Origin: Bacillus bingmayongensis
Lineage (GTDB): Bacteria; Bacillota; Bacilli; Bacillales; Bacillaceae_G
Reading direction: 5' to 3'
DNA: 64,000 nt
NCBI RefSeq assembly: GCF_000299035.1
Contig: NZ_AKCS01000005.1
Span: 434,001-498,000, forward strand
Positions 1 through 8,803 of this stretch are shown one piece after another. Position numbers and translations under genes: made by a program. The notes beneath the pieces were generated by a model. The model saw only the letters and a program-made list of their open reading frames with translations, ran no database searches and was not told the DNA's origin. Position 1 is the stretch's first letter. Every line of letters begins with the position of its first letter.

Positions 1-632
1 GTTTTGAAATGGTTACTGTTGCCTGCGCAGGCTTCATACAATTTCCATTTGCTTCAAACATCTTATATGTTCCATCCAGTGTTACCGGCAATATAGCCAC
101 ACCCGATTTTACCGCAAGATGAAAACTCCCTGCTTTAAAATCTCCCATTTCACCGCCTTTACTGCGCGTTCCTTCTGGGAAAATTACAATTGAATGACCA
201 TTCTTTAATAATTCGATTCCATCTTTAATAGCTTGAAGAGACTGACGACGATCACTGCGATCCATAAACACACAATTCATCAATTCCATCCAAGTTGGTA
301 CAAGCGGAAATTTCTTAATTTCTGCTTTTGAAACAAATCCAATTGGTTTATTTAAGTACCCAAGTAAAACTGGAATATCCATGTCACTTTGATGATTACT
401 TACAACAAGTACAGGCTTATCTTTCGGCACATTTTCAAGTCCGTTTACTTGTACAGTCGATCCGGCTACACGAACCATTTTCTTACCAAACCAGTTTGTT
501 GTTTTATACACGAGGCGATCTTTTTCTTGTGGCGACATCGTATTTGCTTTACGCTTTATACGCCATAACCTCGGTGTAATACCAATTACAATTAAAATTA
601 AATAAAAGATTTTAAAAAACGTTTGAATCATA
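1..632 (-). CDS. plsC: 1-acyl-sn-glycerol-3-phosphate acyltransferase (3' end outside window)
   Basis: This reading frame starts with ATG at 632 and stays open to the left edge, so the C-terminus is missing. The product should transfer a fatty acyl group to lysophosphatidic acid to make phosphatidic acid at the cytoplasmic membrane. An N-terminal hydrophobic helix (residues about 5-19) is followed by the acyltransferase motif NHQSDMD (H80, D85) and, near residue 150, the substrate-binding motif FPEGTRSKGG. Both motifs are diagnostic of the PlsC/AGPAT family. It is transcribed away from azoR's terminator on the same strand. Only the exact paralogue identity is uncertain. Confidence 0.93.
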
Positions 633-694
633 TAGAACCCCCACCTATTATCACTCCGTCATTCATTATACTAGACAAACGAAGGAAAAAGAAG

Positions 695-730
695 AAAAAA
701 TGTCCAAACGACAAGCGTTTGGACATTTTT
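695..730 (-). terminator. Rho-independent terminator of azoR
   Basis: A perfect inverted repeat (TGTCCAAACG / CGTTTGGACA) is flanked by A and T runs just past the azoR stop at 743. It could work in both directions, but on the minus strand the T run follows the stem directly. Confidence 0.85.
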
Positions 731-742
731 GAGTTTTCTATA

Positions 743-1378
743 TTAGAAACGTTTTGCTACTTCACGTGCATTTGCAATTGCTGCTTCTTTAATTTCCTGT
801 GCTTTTTCAGGATTTGCATTCATTCCTTCAACTGCAAGGTATTCTGTATCAGATACACCCATAAATCCTAATACAGCATTTAGGTGGTTACGACCGAAGT
901 CCATTGCTGCGTAAGGTCCTTCAGAATATACGCCGCCTGTTGCCTGAATGTGAAGTGCTTTTTTACCTTCTAATAAACCAACTGGTCCGTTTTCAGTATA
1001 TTTAAATGTTTTACCTGCGATGGATAAGTTATCTAAGTATGCTTTTACTACTGGTGGATAGCTAAAGTTCCACATTGGTGTTACAAATACATAGCGATCA
1101 GCATTCATAAATGTTTCTAGGTTTGTGTTCATTGCCGCGATTTTTTGTTGTTGACTTTCACTTAATGTTTCAAAACCTTCACCTGCTGCAAATTTACCCC
1201 AAGCAGCAAATACTTCAGCATCAATTGCTGGTACAGTTGTATTAAATAAGTCAATTGTTACTACTTCATCTTGTGGATGTTCATTTTTATATGCTTCGAT
1301 AAAAGCTTCCCCTACTGCCATACCGAAAGATGCTTCTGCAGAGTTTGGATTTGCTGTAATAAATAGTACTTTTGTCAT
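743..1378 (-). CDS. azoR: FMN-dependent NADH-azoreductase
   Basis: The 211-residue product belongs to the flavodoxin-like AzoR/AcpD family, which reduces quinones and azo compounds with NADH using bound FMN. The N-terminus has the phosphate-binding segment after strand 1 (ITANPNSAEASFG), and PMWNFSYPP near residue 100 matches the family's flavin-contacting loop. Length is typical. The start at 1378 is preceded by GGGAGAGAATAA in the minus strand. It stands alone between its own terminator and a divergent AT-rich upstream region. Which azoreductase paralogue it is cannot be told from sequence alone. Confidence 0.93.
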   Translation of the reverse strand: MTKVLFITANPNSAEASFGMAVGEAFIEAYKNEHPQDEVVTIDLFNTTVPAIDAEVFAAWGKFAAGEGFETLSESQQQKIAAMNTNLETFMNADRYVFVTPMWNFSYPPVVKAYLDNLSIAGKTFKYTENGPVGLLEGKKALHIQATGGVYSEGPYAAMDFGRNHLNAVLGFMGVSDTEYLAVEGMNANPEKAQEIKEAAIANAREVAKRF

Positions 1379-1594
1379 TTTTATTCTCTCCCTTAATGAT
1401 TATCTTTAATTTGAGATTTTTAATTAAAAAGTAAATTACTTACCTTATGTAAGTAATAATACAAAAACATCTCCCTAATGTCAATAAAAAATAGCTACTT
1501 TTTTTTCGTAAGTTAATATAATTATTCATCACTTGTTTTTTGCCTCATATAGAAAAAGCTATCTCCTTTCGTGGAGATAGCTTTTTGTTAGCTA

Positions 1595-3580
1595 TTACTT
1601 TTGAAAAATATGTTTCACTTTCTCACCCGGTACGTTACTTCCACCTCGACCTTTTACGTCCTCGATCATCATCGTTACAATCATGTTTGGTGAATTTGCA
1701 TCAAAAGCAGCGAACCATCCAAGTTCTTTTCCCTCTGCTTCTTTTGATTCTTTTAACTCAGCTGTTCCCGTTTTTCCAGCGAGAGTCATTCCATCAATCT
1801 TAGCGATTTTCCCTGTACCATCTTCATCATTAATTACTTTTGTTAACGCATTTTTTAATATATCTTGGTTTCCTTTAGAAATTACATTTTCTTTCCAAGG
1901 TTTAGCTTGTTTATCATCTTTAATTAAGTGTGGAGACGGTATATCACCTTCATTTACAATTGGTGCATATGTTAATGCTAAATGAAGAGGTGTCATTAAT
2001 ACTTGGCCTTGTCCATACCCTGTATCAGCCATTTGAATATCATTTTTAATACCACCTTTTGCAATTTTTGAAACTGGGAATCCATATTCAATTGGTAATT
2101 TTTCATCGAATCCAAATTTCTTTGCTTCACTCATAAATTTATCTTTACCAATTTTTAAAGCTTCTTGTGCAAAGTAAATGTTATCAGAAAACTTCATTGC
2201 TTTGTCAAAATCAATTGGACTCGCATCTTTTACACGTGTTACATAATAATTTCCCCATGAAGAATCTTTTGTCCATTGTAATCCTTCTATTTTCAATTCC
2301 TCTTTTGGATCAATTGTTTTCGTTTCAAGACCGATTGCACCTGTAATTGGCTTAAATACAGATCCTGGTGCGGATGCTTGTGTAAAACGATTCGTCATTG
2401 GTTTTTTCGGATCATTAGCCCATGCTTCACGTTGTGCTTTTGATGCCCCTCTTACCATTACGTTTGGATTATATGCAGGACTACTTACAAGTGCAATTGT
2501 TTCACCAGTTTGTGGATTGATCGCTGCACTTGAACCAGCTTCTCCCTTCATTTCGTTAAAGATTTTTTCTTGAACTGTACTATCAATTGTTAAAGTAATA
2601 TTTTTTCCATCTTTTGCTTCTTTTTTCGCTAAATCTTTTATTTCTTTTCCTTGTGCATCTTCCATGAAGACACGGCCACCCTTTTCGCCGCGCAATTCAT
2701 CTTCAAATATTTGCTCTAAACCAGCTTTTCCAATTGGATCATCTGCTTGATAACCTTTTTTCTGAAGGGTCTTTAAGTCTTCTGCACTTACTTTTCCTAT
2801 GTACCCCGTTAAATGCGCTGCCGCTTCTCCTAATGGATATGTACGAACTTTCACCGGGCGCGATGAAACTCCTGGCAAATCAATATAATCATTTTGCGTT
2901 GCACCTTCTTGTAAAATACCGATTGGCACAAAATAATCTGGTTTCACCCATTTAGCCGCAAGTTTTTGATCAATTTCTTCTACAGACATATTCAGTAGTT
3001 TCGCTACTGTTTCTTTTGTCTGCGGTGCAGCCTCTCCTAATTGTCCTGGAATGATTCCGATTTCAGATGCCGTTCCATTTGTTATAAGCCCTTTTTCATT
3101 ACGATCATATATTTCCCCGCGCTTCGCTTGAAACGTTTGCATACGTATTTTACTGTCTTTTGTCATCCCCGGAAAAATAAAATCTGGAGTCCAATCTATT
3201 TTCCAAGATTCTTTATCTCCATCTCTCTCTTTCACAAGCTTTGCTTCGTGCGAAAAGGAAATTTTCCCACCAACTGTATCCATACTCACTTTAAAAGGAA
3301 CTGGCCCTTTATCTGCTTTATCTTCTTTTACTTCTCCTGTTTCTACCTTCAGATTTTTAACTTCAATACCCGCATAAATCTTTTCGTACTTCTCTGTAAA
3401 ATCTTTTTTTGAAATAGATTTTTTCGCATTTTCTGATAACAAATCATACATATCTGCAAATTTTTGTTTATTCCACGCTTTTGCATATGTATCAAATGCT
3501 TGTTCTGGCTTTTCTTCTTTACCGCATCCTACTAGCATGAGTATGAAGCAAAGAAAAAGCAGCCCCCATAGTTTTTTCAA
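1595..3580 (-). CDS. Lipoprotein penicillin-binding transpeptidase with MecA_N domain (PBP3/PBP2a-like)
   Basis: This is a class B penicillin-binding protein that cross-links peptidoglycan on the outer face of the membrane. The start is TTG at 3580, chosen because AGGAGGAG lies at ideal spacing and the next residues form a lipoprotein signal with lipobox LVGC. Residues about 27-140 match the NTF2-like MecA N-terminal domain, then a dimerisation domain, then the transpeptidase domain. The transpeptidase carries SVFK (about residue 405), SDN (about 463) and KTGT (about 601). The architecture is that of Staphylococcus PBP2a and B. subtilis PbpC. Resistance is not implied; many Bacillus have this as a native PBP. 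Confidence 0.92.
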   Translation of the reverse strand: MKKLWGLLFLCFILMLVGCGKEEKPEQAFDTYAKAWNKQKFADMYDLLSENAKKSISKKDFTEKYEKIYAGIEVKNLKVETGEVKEDKADKGPVPFKVSMDTVGGKISFSHEAKLVKERDGDKESWKIDWTPDFIFPGMTKDSKIRMQTFQAKRGEIYDRNEKGLITNGTASEIGIIPGQLGEAAPQTKETVAKLLNMSVEEIDQKLAAKWVKPDYFVPIGILQEGATQNDYIDLPGVSSRPVKVRTYPLGEAAAHLTGYIGKVSAEDLKTLQKKGYQADDPIGKAGLEQIFEDELRGEKGGRVFMEDAQGKEIKDLAKKEAKDGKNITLTIDSTVQEKIFNEMKGEAGSSAAINPQTGETIALVSSPAYNPNVMVRGASKAQREAWANDPKKPMTNRFTQASAPGSVFKPITGAIGLETKTIDPKEELKIEGLQWTKDSSWGNYYVTRVKDASPIDFDKAMKFSDNIYFAQEALKIGKDKFMSEAKKFGFDEKLPIEYGFPVSKIAKGGIKNDIQMADTGYGQGQVLMTPLHLALTYAPIVNEGDIPSPHLIKDDKQAKPWKENVISKGNQDILKNALTKVINDEDGTGKIAKIDGMTLAGKTGTAELKESKEAEGKELGWFAAFDANSPNMIVTMMIEDVKGRGGSNVPGEKVKHIFQK

Positions 3581-3725
3581 CCGATTCTCCTCCTTTAGCT
3601 AAGCAAAGAAATACTAAATATAAATCTTTCTTTTATGAATTTTTCCTAGGCTACTAATACTTACAGCCTCTACCATTATATCACCAAAAAAGTTCATTCA
3701 TAAAGTTTTATCTTGTTATCCAAAT

Positions 3726-3762
3726 AAAAAGATTGATGTGAACTCCACATCAATCTTTTTTA
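3726..3762 (-). terminator. Terminator of the thyA-folA operon
   Basis: The stem AAAAGATTGATGTG / CACATCAATCTTTT with a T run lies directly after the folA stop codon. Confidence 0.85.
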
Positions 3763-3765
3763 TAA

Positions 3766-4254
3766 TTATTGTTGTTTTTCATATATGTGATAGTAATATG
3801 TGTATGGATTCTTTTCATCCGTAACGCCTTTTTCTACAAAAACTTCTTTCCATTCTTTCATATTCATTTCCGGGAAGAATGTGTCTCCTCCAAATGAATG
3901 GTGAATCTTTGTGATATAAAGCTTGTTTACATATGGTAAAAATAATTCGTAAATTTGTGCTCCACCAAAAATGAAAATTTCTTCTTCATCTTTACAAAGC
4001 TCAAAAACTTCTTCTACAGAATGCGCAATTTCACAACCTTCTACATGATAATTCATATTACGCGTTACGATAATATTCCGTCTTCCTGGAAGTGGTCTTC
4101 CGATCGCTTCATAATTTTTTCTTCCCATAATAAGTGGGTGCCCCATTGTGGTCTTCTTAACATATTGCAATTCACTTGGTAAATGCCATGGTAGCTTATT
4201 ATCCTTACCGATGACTTTATTTTCATCCATTGCGACCATAAATGAAATAATCAT
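3766..4254 (-). CDS. folA: Dihydrofolate reductase
   Basis: The 162-residue enzyme reduces dihydrofolate to tetrahydrofolate with NADPH. The N-terminus shows the classical pattern MDENKVIGKDNKLPWHLP with the conserved W and substrate-binding E/D region. MGRKNYEAIG and IFGGAQIYEL follow at the cofactor-binding positions, and length is typical. It lies 20 bp downstream of thyA on the same strand and shares its terminator, which fits its job of recycling the dihydrofolate that ThyA produces. Upstream AAAGGAGATGAAAAT gives a clear ribosome binding site. Confidence 0.96.
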   Translation of the reverse strand: MIISFMVAMDENKVIGKDNKLPWHLPSELQYVKKTTMGHPLIMGRKNYEAIGRPLPGRRNIIVTRNMNYHVEGCEIAHSVEEVFELCKDEEEIFIFGGAQIYELFLPYVNKLYITKIHHSFGGDTFFPEMNMKEWKEVFVEKGVTDEKNPYTYYYHIYEKQQ

Positions 4255-4274
4255 ATTTTCATCTCCTTTTGCGT

Positions 4275-5231
4275 TTACACTGCGACAGGCGCTTTAATTG
4301 CAGGATGTGGGTCATAACCTTCTAACGTTAAATCTTCCATTTCAAAGTCAAAAACAGACTTTACATCTGGGTTTAATTTTAACATTGGGAATGGGCGTGG
4401 TTCACGAGCTAGCTGCTTTTCCACTTGCTCAAAATGATTTGTGTAAATATGCGCGTCTCCAATCGTATGAACGAACTCCCCTACTTCTAAACCACACTCA
4501 TGCGCAATTAAATGTGTTAACAATGAATAGCTTGCAATATTAAATGGAATGCCAAGGAAAATATCACCGCTTCGTTGATATAACTGACATGATAGTTTTC
4601 CGTCTGCTACGTAAAATTGAAATAGCGTATGACAAGGTGGCAATGCCATGCTTGGCACATCTTCAGGATTCCAAGCAGAAACGAGTAAACGACGAGAATC
4701 TGGTGTTTTCTTAATCATTTCGATTACATCTTTTAACTGATCAATTGTCTCACCTGCTGTCGTTTTCCAAGCACGCCATTGTTTTCCGTATACATCTCCT
4801 AAATAGCCATACTGATTTGCAAAATCATCATCTTCTAGTACATTCTTTTTAAATAATTCCATTTGCTCATCGTATTGTTTCTTAAACTCTTCATCTTGCT
4901 GTGAGCGAAGTCCAAAGTCTGTCATATCTGGTCCTTCGTACGCATCACTTTCTACCCAGCTTTTAAACGCCCATTCATTCCAAATATTATTGTTATTTTG
5001 AAGTAAGTAGCGAATATTTGTATCACCTTTCATAAACCAAAGGAGTTCACTAGCTACTAAGCGGAATGGAACACGTTTTGTCGTTAATAAAGGGAATCCT
5101 TTGCTAAGGTCAAAACGCATTTGATATCCAAATACAGATACAGTCCCTGTTCCTGTACGATCTTCTTTTTTTGTACCATGCTCCATCACATGGCGGCACA
5201 AATTTAAGTATTCATATTCAGCATGTTTCAT
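4275..5231 (-). CDS. thyA: Thymidylate synthase
   Basis: This enzyme methylates dUMP to dTMP using 5,10-methylenetetrahydrofolate. The start was set at ATG 5231 (MKHAEYEYL), giving 318 residues, the length of the long ThyA form with the ~50-residue insertion. The longer open frame begins at 5300 but adds 23 non-conserved residues. Seen motifs are RTGTGT near the N-terminus, the nucleophile region [26 protein letters not shown] and HIYTNH. It is the first gene of a two-gene operon with folA. An alternative start would change only the N-terminal extension. Confidence 0.95.
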   Translation of the reverse strand: MKHAEYEYLNLCRHVMEHGTKKEDRTGTGTVSVFGYQMRFDLSKGFPLLTTKRVPFRLVASELLWFMKGDTNIRYLLQNNNNIWNEWAFKSWVESDAYEGPDMTDFGLRSQQDEEFKKQYDEQMELFKKNVLEDDDFANQYGYLGDVYGKQWRAWKTTAGETIDQLKDVIEMIKKTPDSRRLLVSAWNPEDVPSMALPPCHTLFQFYVADGKLSCQLYQRSGDIFLGIPFNIASYSLLTHLIAHECGLEVGEFVHTIGDAHIYTNHFEQVEKQLAREPRPFPMLKLNPDVKSVFDFEMEDLTLEGYDPHPAIKAPVAV

Positions 5232-5488
5232 ATGTAAGAAAAACCCTCTTTCGCATCTATTTCCTATAAGGAGTTTATCATACAAAAAATATTTCTGCAT
5301 GCAAAATTCTCAGTAAGACTTATTGAAAAATATTTCGATATAGTAAGTATTGACAAAAATCTAATATGGAATATCCATTTTAATGATTCTTACAAAATTC
5401 TTAACTTTGCATCTTTTAAGAGGTATTTAACTCCTTATCAAAGAAACTATAGTGCGGAAGTATAAAATAATATTTGGAGGTTAGAAAC

Positions 5489-6946
5489 ATGTCTAAAATC
5501 GAAATCCCTGTTGTTAGTACATTACAATCAACAATTGAAAAAATGATGAAAGATTTAAATGTTCCGGGAGCTGCTGTTGCGATTATAAAAGATGGAAAAG
5601 TCATTGTTTCAGAAGGATTTGGCTATCGTAATTTGGAACAGAAAGAGCCAGTTACACCTCAAACTCGCTTTGCAATCGGCTCTGCGACAAAAGCGTTTGG
5701 TACACTTTCTTTAAGCCTATTAGCAGGGCAGAAAAAGTTTGATTGGGATGCTCCTGTTCAATCTTATATTCCTACATTCTCTTTATCCGATATATTTGCA
5801 AGCTCGCAAATTACAGCGCGGGATTTAGCTTCTCACCGCTCTGGCGTAAGTCGGCATGATGCTCTTTGGTACAACTCTTCCTTAACTCGAAAAGACATCG
5901 TTGAAAAAATAAAGCATTTATCACTCGATGCGCCATTTCGCACTGCTTTCTTATATAACAACTTAATGTATGCAACAATAAGCTATATAGTAGAAAACAT
6001 TACAGATCAGACATGGGAACAATACGTCAAAGAACATATTTTAGAACCACTTCAAATGGAACAAACAAACTTCTCTGTCACTGATTCACAAAATACGAAT
6101 GACTATGCATTGCCTTATGTTGAGAAAGATGAAGAAATAAAAGAGGTACCATTCCGTAATATTGATACAGTAGGAGCTGCTGGATGCATCAATTCTACAA
6201 TCGAAGATATGGCAAATTGGGTGCTTTTCCATCTTAATCAAGGAAAAAGTGGAGAGCATGAATTACTATCTTCCGAATTACTACAACAAATGTATACATC
6301 GCACAACACAATTCCAGATCAACCGTTTTTATCAACACCTGAATCACCATTGAACAATTACGGTCTTGGCTGGTTTATTAGCGCTTATCGTGGCTATAAA
6401 GTGATTCATCACGGCGGAAGTATCGATGGTTTTACAGCACTTGTCTCATTCATTCCAAAAGAAAATATAGGTCTTGTCATATTAACTAACTCTGGAAGTA
6501 CATTACTCCCTAATTATCTTGCAAATCAAATCTATGACGAACTTCTTGAGCTAGAAACCATTGATTGGCATAAGCGTGCTATAGAAGACACCACTAAACT
6601 GAAAGACATGATGAAAGAAGGAAACCAATCACTTCCAGAGCAAGTAAAAGATACCACACCTTCTCATCCATTAAAAGATTACACTGGCACATTCGAACAC
6701 CCTGCTTACGGAACACTAGAAGTATATAAGCAAAATGAAGAGTTATATTTACAATTCACAGAAATGAAAGTACAGCTGAAGCATCATCATTACGACATGT
6801 TTTCTGCAACATTAGACTTATTCCAAATCGAAATGAATGTGCTGCTGTCTTACGAGATGAATACAAGCGGACAGTTCCAAACGATTCAATTACACGTACC
6901 TGCTATGTTAAGTACACAACCTCTTACATTCACAAAAGTGAAATAA
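5489..6946 (+). CDS. Serine hydrolase of the class C beta-lactamase / D-peptidase family
   Basis: The 485-residue protein has the penicillin-recognising serine hydrolase fold: SATK (SxxK) near residue 75, YNN (YxN) near residue 160, and HHGGSIDG (the HxG triad) near residue 310. A further ~130-residue C-terminal domain follows. There is no signal peptide, so it may be cytoplasmic or an esterase/peptidase rather than a resistance enzyme. The start at 5489 was chosen because TTTGGAGG lies 8 bases upstream; an in-frame start 15 bases earlier precedes that site. It is a lone plus-strand gene with a hairpin after its stop. The substrate cannot be inferred. Confidence 0.85.
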   Translation: MSKIEIPVVSTLQSTIEKMMKDLNVPGAAVAIIKDGKVIVSEGFGYRNLEQKEPVTPQTRFAIGSATKAFGTLSLSLLAGQKKFDWDAPVQSYIPTFSLSDIFASSQITARDLASHRSGVSRHDALWYNSSLTRKDIVEKIKHLSLDAPFRTAFLYNNLMYATISYIVENITDQTWEQYVKEHILEPLQMEQTNFSVTDSQNTNDYALPYVEKDEEIKEVPFRNIDTVGAAGCINSTIEDMANWVLFHLNQGKSGEHELLSSELLQQMYTSHNTIPDQPFLSTPESPLNNYGLGWFISAYRGYKVIHHGGSIDGFTALVSFIPKENIGLVILTNSGSTLLPNYLANQIYDELLELETIDWHKRAIEDTTKLKDMMKEGNQSLPEQVKDTTPSHPLKDYTGTFEHPAYGTLEVYKQNEELYLQFTEMKVQLKHHHYDMFSATLDLFQIEMNVLLSYEMNTSGQFQTIQLHVPAMLSTQPLTFTKVK

Positions 6947-6966
6947 AAATATAATAATAGGAACTA

Positions 6967-6999
6967 TATAGAGGGAGGCATAGCTTCCCTCTATTAATT
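6967..6999 (+). terminator. Candidate terminator after the serine hydrolase
   Basis: The inverted repeat TAGAGGGA / TCCCTCTA is followed by a short T-rich stretch (ATTAATTT). The weak T tract lowers confidence. Confidence 0.6.
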
Positions 7000-7013
7000 T
7001 GTACGAGCCTTCA

Positions 7014-7155
7014 TCACATTATCACATTAGGCGTATGAGCTACTTCTACTACAAACCCATTCGGATCATAAAAATCTACTGTAAAAACACATGAATTTCT
7101 CTAAATCCCCCACCCAAAACTCAATATGATGAATACCTGGTTCAAACCGCTGCAT
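7014..7155 (-). pseudogene. Glyoxalase/VOC-family remnant with internal deletion
   Basis: Minus-strand translation from ATG 7155 gives FEPGIHHIEFWVGDLEKF, a typical VOC N-terminal strand. After a frame change it gives FYDPNGFVVEVAHTPN, a typical VOC C-terminal strand, and then a stop at 7014. The middle half of a normal ~120-residue domain is missing, so this is a decayed gene. It lies just downstream of the HAD phosphatase gene on the same strand. Confidence 0.6.
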
Positions 7156-7177
7156 CTCTTTAGCTTCTCCTCTTTCA

Positions 7178-7813
7178 TCATGAATGAACAGATTGTACGA
7201 CTTGTAAAATTTCATTCGGTGTATTCACCATATAATCTGGAGAATCTTCTTTAATCGTTTCCATCACATCATATCCCCATCCAACCCATATGACATTCAC
7301 ACCAACCTTTTTACAAGCAACGATATCTCTCTGTTCATCACCAACATACACCATATTTTTTTCTTCTATTTTTTTAGCCTTTAAAAATTTCTTAATAATT
7401 TTATCTTTACCAAACAGATTTTTCGAACAAAAAACATCTTGAATATTTTCCATTTGATTATTATGTAAAAACGCTCTAATATGTTCTTCTGAATTGGATG
7501 ATATAATCGCTATTTCATAACCTTTTCTATGTAATTCATCTAATACACCCTTCATTCCATTAAACAAAACAAGATCCTTAATAGCAGGCTGATATAACTT
7601 ATAAAACTCTACTGCTAAAAAAGGAAGTTTATAGATTGGTACGTGAAGCTGTTTACATCTTTCAGAAATAGATAATTTTCGTAAAGGTTCAATGTCTTCT
7701 TCTCTTACTGTTTTATATCCATGATTCTCGGCAAGTTGATTATAAATAGGAACAAATATGTCTTGTGAATCTACTAATGTACCATCAAAATCAAACACAA
7801 CATATTTCAACAT
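7178..7813 (-). CDS. HAD-superfamily phosphatase (phosphoglycolate phosphatase-like)
   Basis: The 211-residue product has HAD motif I (VFDFDGTLVDS) at its very N-terminus, motif II around IISSNSEEH, a lysine in the FGKDKIIKKF segment and motif III in VGDEQRDIVACKKVG. This makes it a cap-type phosphatase of the PGP/GPH group. The ATG at 7813 is used because TAAGGGAG sits just upstream; the frame is open to 7885 but those residues precede motif I without similarity. The substrate is unknown. The next gene on this strand is ypjP, from which it is separated by a terminator. Confidence 0.85.
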   Translation of the reverse strand: MLKYVVFDFDGTLVDSQDIFVPIYNQLAENHGYKTVREEDIEPLRKLSISERCKQLHVPIYKLPFLAVEFYKLYQPAIKDLVLFNGMKGVLDELHRKGYEIAIISSNSEEHIRAFLHNNQMENIQDVFCSKNLFGKDKIIKKFLKAKKIEEKNMVYVGDEQRDIVACKKVGVNVIWVGWGYDVMETIKEDSPDYMVNTPNEILQVVQSVHS

Positions 7814-7912
7814 AATGAATACTCCCTTATCCTCTTTTTTAAACAAATCTAAACATATTTTATTCGCTGTTAAGACCTCCTTCACCTTTAATTTTCACAT
7901 CTATAAGAACAA

Positions 7913-7943
7913 AAAAGAACAAGGTCATCCCCCTTGTTCTTTT
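7913..7943 (-). terminator. Terminator of ypjP
   Basis: The stem AAGAACAAGG / CCTTGTTCTT with flanking A/T runs begins three bases after the ypjP stop. Confidence 0.85.
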
Positions 7944-7946
7944 TCA

Positions 7947-8522
7947 TTAAGATAGCCATTTCGGTGGCATATTCGTATTCCAATAAATATCTCCTAGCTC
8001 ATGATGCGCTGTATATCCATCATCAAAGCGATGGTAATGGAAATTAAAATAGTATCCATCTTGCGGTGGGTGATCACGCCTTACATGAAAACGCAGTAAA
8101 TCGTTTCCTGTTTTCGTATCATATACATGAAAAATCTTTTCATTATTTCCACCTGCTGGTTTCTGTGAAATTGCTAATGATTGTAGTGACTCCTCTGGTA
8201 TATCTGTTGCAAGTTCTGCAATTGCTTCTTCTATTTTAGGTAAAATAATATCTTTAAATTCATCTTCAATGACAGGTCCAATTTTAGAACCGAACTTTTG
8301 CATAGATTGTTTTTCGGCCTCTTGCATTGCATAGGTGAGAAAGGTATCTGCGGTTAACCTTTCACGCTCTTCTTCATATGTATAGGACGTCTGCTCCAAA
8401 TTTTGTTGCCTTGTAGGCTTGTCCGCTTTTGCATTATCAAGCAAAATAGAAGGAGGCGTCACTAAGCCAAATGTAAATACAGTAATTAATGCAACTAACG
8501 TCTTTCTAAACCAATTTGGCAT
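7947..8522 (-). CDS. ypjP: YpjP-like protein
   Basis: The 191-residue protein starts with a hydrophobic signal-like segment (residues 5-28). It ends with the YpjP signature: paired histidines in FHYHRFDDG, HHELGDIYW and NMPPKW. In B. subtilis ypjP lies beside thyB and dfrA, and here it is 3 kb from thyA-folA, which supports orthology. Function is unknown. The protein is probably exported or membrane-attached. The start at 8522 has GAGGAGGGAATAAAA upstream. It is monocistronic with its own terminator. Confidence 0.82.
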   Translation of the reverse strand: MPNWFRKTLVALITVFTFGLVTPPSILLDNAKADKPTRQQNLEQTSYTYEEERERLTADTFLTYAMQEAEKQSMQKFGSKIGPVIEDEFKDIILPKIEEAIAELATDIPEESLQSLAISQKPAGGNNEKIFHVYDTKTGNDLLRFHVRRDHPPQDGYYFNFHYHRFDDGYTAHHELGDIYWNTNMPPKWLS

Positions 8523-8700
8523 TTTTTATTCCCTCCTCTTTCACTACTTATATTTTTATAACAGTTGTTTCTTCTATTATACAAAATGATGCTAATTTTT
8601 GCACTTTACAAATTTATTAACTTTCATATTTTTTTCATTTGAATATGGAATAGTAAGATTTCATATAATATAAATACAACAATAGTGAGGGGGATTTTTA

Positions 8701-8778
8701 ATGACTCTAGATGTCATGTACTCCGTTATAAGTATTTTTGTTCTTTTATATTTTATTTATCAGTCGATTACAGACTAA
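8701..8778 (+). CDS. 25-residue hydrophobic peptide
   Basis: A short open frame, MTLDVMYSVISIFVLLYF followed by seven residues, starts at 8701 with GTGAGGGGGATTTTTA upstream. A TATAAT box lies 30-40 bases before the start. The stop codon is followed at once by a strong terminator. It is predicted to be a single membrane-spanning helix with a short acidic end. The dedicated promoter-RBS-terminator unit argues that it is a real gene, though no family is recognised. It could instead be a leader for a small RNA. Confidence 0.6.
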   Translation: MTLDVMYSVISIFVLLYFIYQSITD

Positions 8779-8803
8779 AAAAGAGCCATTACGGCTCTTT
8801 TTT
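8777..8803. terminator. Bidirectional terminator
   Basis: The stem AAAAAAGAGCC / GGCTCTTTTTT lies between the small plus-strand peptide gene and the converging ABC permease gene. The T runs on both sides allow use in both directions. Confidence 0.85.
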
